A DNA stretch of 29,667 bases from DATKKX01 sp035542775 (GTDB lineage Bacteria; Planctomycetota; Phycisphaerae; UBA1845; UTPLA1). Positions 24,288 through 29,667 of this stretch are shown in pieces. The first letter of the stretch is position 1. Each line of letters begins with the position of its first letter. A program made the position numbers and the translations under genes. A model generated the notes under the pieces. The model worked only from the letters and a program-made list of their open reading frames with translations, did not search any database and had not been told where the DNA came from. The stretch is from the NCBI GenBank assembly GCA_035542775.1, contig DATKKX010000472.1, positions 1 to 29,667 on the forward strand, read 5' to 3'.

Positions 24288-24971
24288 ATGGCATCGGCGA
24301 CTACCGTCAAATCGGCTCGACGTTCCGCATCCGACCTCGCCTCCGCGGAGGCGACTGTTGAGGCCCTGAGACACCTCTCGGCGGCCCACGCCCGCTGGCC
24401 CGAACTCATCGCTCGCGTCGGACCATATTGTCCCGCACTCATCTCCGATCCTTTCATCGCCCTGGTCGGCTCGGTTCTGCACCAGCAGGTCTCGATGAGC
24501 GCGGCGACAACGATCTTCAAGCGCGTGAAGGCCCTCTGCCCGCGCGGGCAGATCACGCCTGCGGCCATCCTCGCGGCCAGCGTAGCTCAATTGCGATCAG
24601 CGGGGCTCTCTCGTCAGAAGACGGCGTACATGCACAATCTGGCCGAGGCCTTCGCGTCACGGCAGGTCACCGCGGCGGGCCTGCGGCGAGCGCCGGACGA
24701 TGAAGTCGTCGAGATGGTCACACAGATCAAGGGCGTCGGCCGGTGGACCGCCGAGATGCTGCTGATGTTCTGCTTGCACCGGCCGGACGTCTGGCCGGTC
24801 CACGATCTCGGCCTGCAGAAAGCGGCCCAGGAATTCTTCCGGCTGCGCAAGCCGCCCACGCCGAAGGCCCTGCACTCGCTGGGCGAGCCCTGGCGGCCGT
24901 ATCGTACCTATGCGACGTGGTATCTGTGGCGAAGCCTGGAACGCCCCATCCCGCCTTCAGTCACTCACTGA
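24288..24971 (+). CDS. alkA: DNA-3-methyladenine glycosylase II (AlkA-type, HhH-GPD)
   Basis: Base-excision repair enzyme that removes alkylated purines from DNA; cytosolic. The ATG at 24288 has GGAAAGG upstream and gives 227 residues, the short AlkA/MAG form without the N-terminal TATA-box-like domain of E. coli AlkA. The core starts FIALVGSVLHQQVSMSAA (56-73), containing the conserved Q66-Q67-x-S. The helix-hairpin-helix is QIKGVGRWTAEMLLMF (146-161), and the catalytic aspartate is D173 in WPVHDLG. The end, EPWRPYRTYATWYLWR, is the family's closing motif. It is a monofunctional glycosylase since no lysine nucleophile occupies the OGG1/EndoIII position. Its 3' end overlaps the convergent small membrane protein gene by 7 bases. 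Confidence 0.93.
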   Translation: MASATTVKSARRSASDLASAEATVEALRHLSAAHARWPELIARVGPYCPALISDPFIALVGSVLHQQVSMSAATTIFKRVKALCPRGQITPAAILAASVAQLRSAGLSRQKTAYMHNLAEAFASRQVTAAGLRRAPDDEVVEMVTQIKGVGRWTAEMLLMFCLHRPDVWPVHDLGLQKAAQEFFRLRKPPTPKALHSLGEPWRPYRTYATWYLWRSLERPIPPSVTH

Positions 24972-25219
24972 CCTGCCCGGGAACCCCCTTGCGCCGTCTG
25001 CGACGGCGACGTTTCGTGGCGCTTTCGACTCGCCCGCGCCGCCAGCCCCAGCATCACCGCCGCGAACACGATCAGCGCCAGCCCCCACCAGAAATTGACA
25101 TTGATCCCCAGCGAGTGCTCCCTGTAGATCTGCTTGTCCGACACCAGGCCGTACACGGTGACGATCACCCCGAGGATGCCGAACATCGCGCCGATTGGAA
25201 TGCGAATGTCGAGTCCCAT
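24965..25219 (-). CDS. Small two-helix membrane protein next to symporter
   Basis: An 84-residue protein with two transmembrane helices (about 8-28, IPIGAMFGILGVIVTVYGLVS, and 43-63, NFWWGLALIVFAAVMLGLAAR) and a polar C-terminal tail (ETSPSQTAQGGS). The ATG at 25219 is preceded by GGAG 5 bases upstream; the symporter stop lies 11 bases before the start, so the two genes are cotranscribed. By analogy with small partners of SSS symporters (for example the DUF485 protein next to ActP) it may be an accessory subunit, though here it follows rather than precedes the transporter. No family is recognised with certainty. Confidence 0.7.
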   Translation of the reverse strand: MGLDIRIPIGAMFGILGVIVTVYGLVSDKQIYREHSLGINVNFWWGLALIVFAAVMLGLAARASRKRHETSPSQTAQGGSRAGQ

Positions 25220-25230
25220 GGCCGCTCCAA

Positions 25231-27168
25231 TCACCAGAAGAGTATATTCAGGACCAGCACCGCGAGCAGCACCACCACCGCCAACGCGGCCGGCTGCTTG
25301 AACCAGGGTACGCCGTGCTCCTTCACCTTCGGCGTCAGCGAGTAAACCAGCCCGCGCAGCTCGTCGTCCGTCTTGAGCCGCTTCGTCGCCAGCGAGATCA
25401 CGATGGTCACGACGAAGCAGGCCGTCCAGGCGTAAATCGCGGCCCAGAAGTTCTGGGCCATTTCCACCGGGTAGGTGTGCAGAACGTGGCCCGCCACCAG
25501 CCAGCCGCCCTTGATACCCACCGTCGCGTTCGCCGGCAGCGTCAGCCCGTGGTGCAGCGCCGCCGCGCCCGTTCCGGCCACCAGGCCCCAGAATGCGCCG
25601 TGCCCGGTGCTGCGCTTCCAGAACATGCCCAGCAGGAACGTCGCAAAGAGCGGCGCGTTCACAAACCCGAACACGAGCTGGAGCATGTCCATGATGTTAT
25701 TGAACGATCGGGCGGCGTAGGCACAGGCCACGCTGATGAGCACTCCCACCACGGTGATGACGTGCCCCATGCTCAGGTAGTGCTTGTCCGGCTTGTTGGG
25801 ATTGATGTAGCTCTGATAAATGTCGTAGGTCCAGACCGTGTTGAACGCGGTCACGTTGCCGGCCATGCCCGACATGAATGATGCCATCAGCGCGGTCAGG
25901 GCGATGCCCAGCAGGCCGGTCGGCAGGTAGTACTGCAGCAGGCTGGGGATGACCATGTTGTAGTCGAGGCTCTTGGTGTCGAACCGCGCGATCTGGGCCT
26001 CCCACTTGTTGACCGAGGCCTGCAGCGCGCCATCGAGACTGCGGCTGTCGATCTTGCTCTTGATCTCCGCGGTCATCTCGTCCAATTGCTGCTTCTGCTG
26101 CTCGGTCAGTTTGTCGGCGGGCGTGCCGAGCAACCCGGCGTTTTCGATGGCGATCTTGGCCGCCACCGCCTTGGATTCGACCGGCAGACGGAACTTCGTC
26201 GTGTCGAAGTTGAAGTGCAGCGAGATCGCCAGCATGCCGGGCAGGATGACCAAGGCGGGAAAGAGCATCTTGGGAAACGCGGCGATCAGCGGCGTCCGCC
26301 GGGCCGCCGACATGGAATTGGCCGCCATAGCCCGCTGCACGACGAGAAAGTCCGTGCACCAGTATCCGAACGACAGCACGAAGCCCAAGCCCATCACCAT
26401 CCCGAACCACTCGACGCCCATCGGGTTGGCCTGCGACTGGCCCATGTGCGACCACGAAGACGTCCATGCGGTCGGGTCGAAGCCGTGCCCCGCTGGGTTG
26501 GACGGGCTGGTGGCCACTTGCGCCAGGCTGTGCTTCAGGCCGGTCCAGCCGCCCGCTCCTTTGAGCCCGATCAGGGTCAGCGGCAGGAAGCCGAACACGA
26601 TCATGAAGAATTGCAGCACCTCGTTGTAGATCGCTGACGTCAGGCCCCCCAGCACGATGTAAACAAGCACGATCCCGGCCGACACGAAGATGCACATGTG
26701 ATAGTCGAAGCCGAGTATCTGTTCGAGCAGGCGGGCCAGGGCGTGCATCGAAATGCCCGACGAGAAAACCGTCATCACCGCGAAGGACATGGCGTTGAAC
26801 GCCCGGGTCTTTTCGTCGAACCGCAGCTTCAGGTACTCCGGCACCGATCGGGCCTTGGAGCCGTAATAGAACGGCATCATGAAGATGCCCACGAAGACCA
26901 TCGCGGGGATGGCGCCGACCCAGTAGAAGTGGCTGGTCATGATGCCGTACTTGGCGCCGGACGCGGCCATGCCGATGACTTCCTGGGCCCCGAGGTTGGC
27001 GGAGAGGAAGGCCAGCCCGGTGATCCACGACGGAATGGACCGCCCGGAGAGGAAGAAATCGGTGCTGGTCTTGGTATATCGCTTCAGCGTCCAGCCGATG
27101 CCGAGCACGAAGGCGAAGTAGACGATCAGAATCGTGTAATCAACCGAGCCAAGCTGGATCTCATGCAT
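25231..27168 (-). CDS. Sodium/solute symporter (SSS family, SGLT-like)
   Basis: Inner-membrane transporter that couples uptake of a solute, perhaps a sugar, to the sodium gradient. The ATG at 27168 begins 645 residues with about 14 helices in the LeuT fold. Family marks are the TDFFLSGRSIPSWITGLAFLSANLGAQE start (36-63), SVPEYLKLRF (108-117) and GLTSAIYNEVLQFFMI (175-190). Also present are GYWCTDFLVVQRAMAA (268-283), the SGLT-type signature, and LMASFMSGMAGNVTAFNTVWTYDIY. Unusually, a hydrophilic stretch of about 80 residues (about 322-402), rich in Lys/Glu/Gln (ADKLTEQQKQQLDEMTAEIK), interrupts the membrane core and is predicted to be helical. No strong ribosome site is seen before the ATG. 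The small membrane protein downstream is likely translated from the same message. Confidence 0.92.
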   Translation of the reverse strand: MHEIQLGSVDYTILIVYFAFVLGIGWTLKRYTKTSTDFFLSGRSIPSWITGLAFLSANLGAQEVIGMAASGAKYGIMTSHFYWVGAIPAMVFVGIFMMPFYYGSKARSVPEYLKLRFDEKTRAFNAMSFAVMTVFSSGISMHALARLLEQILGFDYHMCIFVSAGIVLVYIVLGGLTSAIYNEVLQFFMIVFGFLPLTLIGLKGAGGWTGLKHSLAQVATSPSNPAGHGFDPTAWTSSWSHMGQSQANPMGVEWFGMVMGLGFVLSFGYWCTDFLVVQRAMAANSMSAARRTPLIAAFPKMLFPALVILPGMLAISLHFNFDTTKFRLPVESKAVAAKIAIENAGLLGTPADKLTEQQKQQLDEMTAEIKSKIDSRSLDGALQASVNKWEAQIARFDTKSLDYNMVIPSLLQYYLPTGLLGIALTALMASFMSGMAGNVTAFNTVWTYDIYQSYINPNKPDKHYLSMGHVITVVGVLISVACAYAARSFNNIMDMLQLVFGFVNAPLFATFLLGMFWKRSTGHGAFWGLVAGTGAAALHHGLTLPANATVGIKGGWLVAGHVLHTYPVEMAQNFWAAIYAWTACFVVTIVISLATKRLKTDDELRGLVYSLTPKVKEHGVPWFKQPAALAVVVLLAVLVLNILFW

Positions 27169-27438
27169 GATTCACGCCTGCATCAGGGTTGTGCCGCCAG
27201 CGTTTCGTCACCAATGGGATTTCGGTGAGTGCGGGCCTCTGGCCGGCACAGAGGAACCAGAGGTCCGGGCTATCCATCCCTCGATGAACCCGAGCGCCAC
27301 AGTGCACCAGTTGTCCTCATGCCGCCATCCCGAAACGGGACGATCTGCCCGCGCCGCGCAAAAGGCAGCGAAAGAGCATAGCGATGCATGTTCAGCCCCG
27401 CAATGACCGCCGGTTAAAGCCCCTGAGGAGCGCCCCTT

Positions 27439-27729
27439 GAGTCCCGTAGGGACGGCCGACAATAGCCCAGGACGCGAGTCCTGGGGACCGGATGCCCGAG
27501 CGCCCTCAGAGTCCCGTAGGGACGGCCGACAATAGCCCACGACAGATGCTTCGCGAGAAGTCTTCGTGAGTCCTGGGGAGCGGATGCCCGAGTAACCTCC
27601 GAGTCCCGTAGGGACAACCGACAATAGCCCAGGACGTCAGTCCTGGGGAGCGGATGCCCGAGCGCCCTCAGAGTCCCGTAGGGACGGCCGACAATAGCCC
27701 AGGACGCGAGTCCTGGGGAGCGGATGCCT
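27439..27729 (-). repeat. Four tandem paired-hairpin repeat units
   Basis: Units start at 27439, 27509, 27601 and 27671 (spacing 70, 92, 70). Each begins GAGTCCCGTAGGGAC, where GTCCC-GTA-GGGAC is a 5-bp hairpin. The linker GGCCGACAATAG follows, then an 8-bp hairpin CCCAGGAC/GTCCTGGG with loop GCGA or GTCA, and then GGAGCGGATGCCCGAG. Unit 2 carries about 22 extra bases inside the large hairpin. Its reverse complement has the same order and linker as the decayed copies at 1095-1290. No spacer variation of CRISPR type is seen. Confidence 0.85.
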
Positions 27730-27766
27730 GCTTAAGCCGGGCTTCCTGAGCACACCGCGCGCACCC

Positions 27767-27796
27767 TTGTTCCCACTCGATCCGTCCCCATATCAT
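27767..27796 (+). promoter_or_regulatory. Promoter ending 7 bases before ATG of MBL gene
   Basis: TTGTTC (27767-27772) and TATCAT (27791-27796) with an 18-base spacer. The ATG at 27804 is 7 bases after the -10 box and has no ribosome site, so the message would be leaderless or nearly so. Confidence 0.45.
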
Positions 27797-27803
27797 CCCC
27801 GCG

Positions 27804-28466
27804 ATGAACCCCGTTGCACCCAATGTCTCGCAGATCAGCACGGCCCCGCGTCACGGCGTCAACGTCCATCTCATCGGCGATGTGCTGATCGACACCGCCA
27901 CACGCTGGGACCGCCGGAGGCTGCTTCGCGCCCTCGCCGGCGTTCGGCTGACGATGGTCGCCCTCACGCACTGTCACCCCGACCACCAGGGCTCGGCCAA
28001 AGCCCTCTGCGAAGCTCACGCCTGCCCGCTCGCCTGCCACGAGGCCGACCGAGCCGCCGCCGAGGGCCGCGAGCCCATGACCCCGCCCGGCCCGATCATC
28101 CGCCGCCTGAGCAACCTCCTCGCCGGCCCTCGCTGCCCGGTCGATCGCGTCCTCCGTGACGGCGACGACGTGGCTGGCTTCCGCGTCATCGAGACCCCTG
28201 GCCACACACCCGGGCACATCATCTTCTTCCGCGAGTCCGACCGCGTAGCCATCGCCGGCGACCTCGCGAGAAACGTAAACTTCCTCACTGGCCGCACCGG
28301 CCTGGCCGAGCCGCCGCGTTGCTTCAGCGTCGACCCCGCTCAGAACCGCCGCGCCATCCGCACCCTGGCGGCCCTGCACCCCGAGCTCGTTCTCTTAAGC
28401 CACGGTCCCCCCCTGCGCGACATGGATCTCCTTCACCGCTTCACCACACGCCTAATCACCGCATGA
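27804..28466 (+). CDS. Metallo-beta-lactamase-fold hydrolase
   Basis: Cytosolic dinuclear-metal hydrolase of the MBL superfamily, glyoxalase-II-like in size (220 residues). The ATG at 27804 is the only reasonable start. Metal ligands: H56, H58, D60 and H61 in LTHCHPDHQG; H134 in ETPGHTPGH (with H138 after it); D153 in AIAGDLA; H200 in LLSHGPPL. The DTA segment after the first strands (IDTATRWDRRRL) is typical. All ligands are present, so it should be active. The substrate is unknown: hydroxyacylglutathione-like thioester, lactone or phosphoester are all possible. It is transcribed alone, after the repeat array and before a MITE-like element. Confidence 0.9.
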   Translation: MNPVAPNVSQISTAPRHGVNVHLIGDVLIDTATRWDRRRLLRALAGVRLTMVALTHCHPDHQGSAKALCEAHACPLACHEADRAAAEGREPMTPPGPIIRRLSNLLAGPRCPVDRVLRDGDDVAGFRVIETPGHTPGHIIFFRESDRVAIAGDLARNVNFLTGRTGLAEPPRCFSVDPAQNRRAIRTLAALHPELVLLSHGPPLRDMDLLHRFTTRLITA

Positions 28467-28495
28467 GTCCGCAAGCCGGAACTACTCGCCGGAAC

Positions 28496-28634
28496 CTCAC
28501 CACGAAGACCCGAAGATCATGAAGAAGACTGCCGAAGAGGTTGTCTGCAGATCTCAGGAGCGACGGCTCAAGGCGCACGCCGCGGGCAGGTTCTCTCGCG
28601 CCGGTTATGCGTTGTTCTTCGTCTTCGTGGTGAG
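28496..28634. repeat. MITE-like element with 14-bp terminal inverted repeats
   Basis: Perfect inverted arms CTCACCACGAAGAC (28496-28509) and GTCTTCGTGGTGAG (28621-28634) flank 111 bases. The arm sequence (CACCACGAAGAC) is a motif I recall at the ends of small repeats in many environmental bacterial genomes. There is no coding sequence inside. It sits between convergent genes ending at 28466 and 28692. Either arm pairing would also give a long hairpin in RNA. Confidence 0.6.
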
Positions 28635-28691
28635 AGATACAGGGTAGGAGTGCGCACACCAGGGCGCGCGTACACCGCGCCGTCGCAGAGC

Positions 28692-29667
28692 TCAACCGCT
28701 CTGTTCGGATCGTCGCGGCCCGACGCGCTCCAACTGTTCCCGCAAGAACGCCGTCGGCAAACCGCCGTCCAGCTCGTCCACCCCCAGCAGCCCGACCAGC
28801 CGTGCCTCTAGCTCCGCGATACCCTCACCGGTCAACGCGGACATGGCTAGCGCCCCGGATGATCCGGCCGAACTGGGGGCTGGCGAAAGATCGCACTTGT
28901 TCACCACCACGATCCTTGGCTGGTCCGGCGAAATCAGGCCAATGACTCCGTCCAGCTTTGCCTGCCGCTCCTCCTCCGGCACCGTCGCATCCAGCACGAT
29001 CACCACCACATCCGCCGCCCGCGCCTCGGCGCTTCCGCGCCGAATCGCCTCCGTCTCGATCGGGCAGCTCGTCTCGCGGATGCCCGCCGTGTCGGTCAGA
29101 ATCACCGGCCACCCGTCGATAAGCGCCGTCTCGCTGACCCAGTCCCGGGTCGTGCCAGGCTCCTCGGAGATAACCAGGCGGTCCGTCCCGATCAGCCGGT
29201 TCGCCAGCGTGCTCTTGCCCGCGTTCGGCGGCCCGATCAGCGCCACGCGCATGCCGGCGAGCAGACGAATGGCAACCTCGCTGCGTCTCCGAAACGCCGC
29301 CAACTCCTCGGCGTCCAGCTTGTCCAATCTGGCCAAATACCCCGGCAGTATGCCCCGCTGCCGTAGCAGCCAATGCGTCAGCCGCCTAGCAGGTACCTCC
29401 AGCAGCGCCCGATCGACATCCTCTTCGATAGGATCGCCGCCCGAGACAAGCCGATGCAATTCGAGCCCCTCCACGATCGTCGCCCCGTGCCGCGCCACCA
29501 GCGCCAGCATCCGCTGCGCAATCCGCACGCCCCCATGCGTGCAGATCTCGGCCGTCACCCCGCCGCCTCGCGCGGTCCGCACCGCCACCGCGTCATCCAG
29601 GATCTCCTCTCCGTCGACCAGCCGGCAGAACACCGGCCGCCCATCCACCAGCCGGATTGGCGACACC
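28692..29667 (-). CDS. MnmE-like (TrmE) GTPase, 5' end cut, short C-terminus
   Basis: GTP-binding protein related to the tRNA-modification enzyme MnmE; the N-terminal part lies beyond the window, as the frame is open to the edge. A GTG at 29666 is probably internal. Numbering from it: a remnant of the TrmE N-domain with EICTHGGVRIAQRML (HGG at 44-46), a helical segment (about 78-138), then the G domain. The G-domain motifs are G1 GPPNAGKS (145-152), G2 GTTRD (171-175), G3 DTAGIRE (192-198, E198 being the equivalent of the catalytic Glu), G4 NKCD and G5 MSAL. MnmE normally has another helical part and ends in a C(I/L)GK motif whose cysteine is needed for modification. Here the protein stops about 180 residues after G1 with RRSEQSG, so that part is absent. 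It may be an MnmE paralogue with another role. Confidence 0.85.
   Translation of the reverse strand, partial: VSPIRLVDGRPVFCRLVDGEEILDDAVAVRTARGGGVTAEICTHGGVRIAQRMLALVARHGATIVEGLELHRLVSGGDPIEEDVDRALLEVPARRLTHWLLRQRGILPGYLARLDKLDAEELAAFRRRSEVAIRLLAGMRVALIGPPNAGKSTLANRLIGTDRLVISEEPGTTRDWVSETALIDGWPVILTDTAGIRETSCPIETEAIRRGSAEARAADVVVIVLDATVPEEERQAKLDGVIGLISPDQPRIVVVNKCDLSPAPSSAGSSGALAMSALTGEGIAELEARLVGLLGVDELDGGLPTAFLREQLERVGPRRSEQSG

Larger units (their letters stand above)
27169..27803. other. Repeat-bearing spacer, no gene
   Basis: About 635 bases between divergent genes. The first 270 bases show no feature I can support. From 27439 to 27729 lies the four-unit hairpin repeat array. The last 70 bases carry a promoter for the next gene. 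A minus-strand frame of 138 codons (27624-27208) runs through the repeats, but its translation is just the repeat read as protein, so I do not call it. Confidence 0.6.

Noticed and set aside
22538..24568. 676-codon minus-strand frame antisense to the lipoprotein and alkA genes
   Set aside because: Long only because of high GC at third positions. The plus-strand genes have ribosome sites, a lipobox and recognised domains.
27208..27624. 138-codon minus-strand frame through the hairpin repeats
   Set aside because: Its protein is the repeat translated (SLRDSEG, VPTGL). Such products are common false gene calls in repeat arrays.
27439..27729. Possible CRISPR array
   Set aside because: The whole 70-base unit repeats, including what would be spacers. 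There are only four units, and no cas genes are near.

Overview
This is a GC-rich, densely coded bacterial chromosome segment with about 24 protein genes on both strands and no rRNA, tRNA, phage, transposase or CRISPR genes that I can see. The look of the window suggests a planctomycete-type genome (Planctomycetota or a neighbouring phylum). The reasons are the large secreted multi-domain proteins and lipoproteins, the DUF4198 protein, the paired-hairpin intergenic repeats, and two genes that seem to be read without a Shine-Dalgarno site. This is inference from style, not proof.

Layout. Positions 1-935 hold the 3'-truncated end of an aldo/keto reductase gene. It is followed by a repeat-rich spacer, a secreted DUF4198 protein, a small membrane-anchored protein and an MgtC/SapB membrane protein. 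Positions 4279-15191 form a cell-surface polysaccharide/glycolipid region. It contains a UDP-sugar dehydrogenase, an ABC-2 exporter pair and a B12-binding radical SAM enzyme resembling the hopanoid C-2 methylase family on the plus strand. Facing these on the minus strand is a four-gene run: family 2 glycosyltransferase, a second B12-type radical SAM enzyme with a CX4CX2C cluster motif, a membrane-anchored SGNH hydrolase and a GT-C glycosyltransferase. Together they could make an activated sugar acid, assemble and trim or acylate a glycoconjugate, alkylate a lipid and export a product. That joint role is inferred from neighbourhood only.

Positions 15532-16424 encode a translationally coupled CheX phosphatase and CheY-like receiver. 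Positions 16839-17063 (minus) hold a gene that ordinary gene calling would break: a 74-residue SelW/Rdx-family selenoprotein with a CxxU redox motif. Its in-frame UGA is followed at the right distance by a hairpin resembling a bacterial SECIS element. A probable lipoprotein is transcribed divergently from it.

Positions 18137-24163 hold a GT-C glycosyltransferase with a TPR-like tail, a large secreted protein combining an HExxH metallopeptidase-like domain with HEAT-like repeats, and a lipoprotein with carboxypeptidase-regulatory-like beta domains. Next come an AlkA-type DNA glycosylase, a small membrane protein with a sodium/solute symporter, a metallo-beta-lactamase-fold hydrolase, and the 5'-truncated gene of an MnmE-like GTPase that lacks the usual C-terminal cysteine motif.

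Three repeat types sit between genes. The first is a paired-hairpin family, present both at 1095-1290 and, in opposite orientation, as four tandem units at 27439-27729. The second is a 17-bp inverted repeat between convergent genes (2620-2699). The third is a 139-bp MITE-like element (28496-28634).
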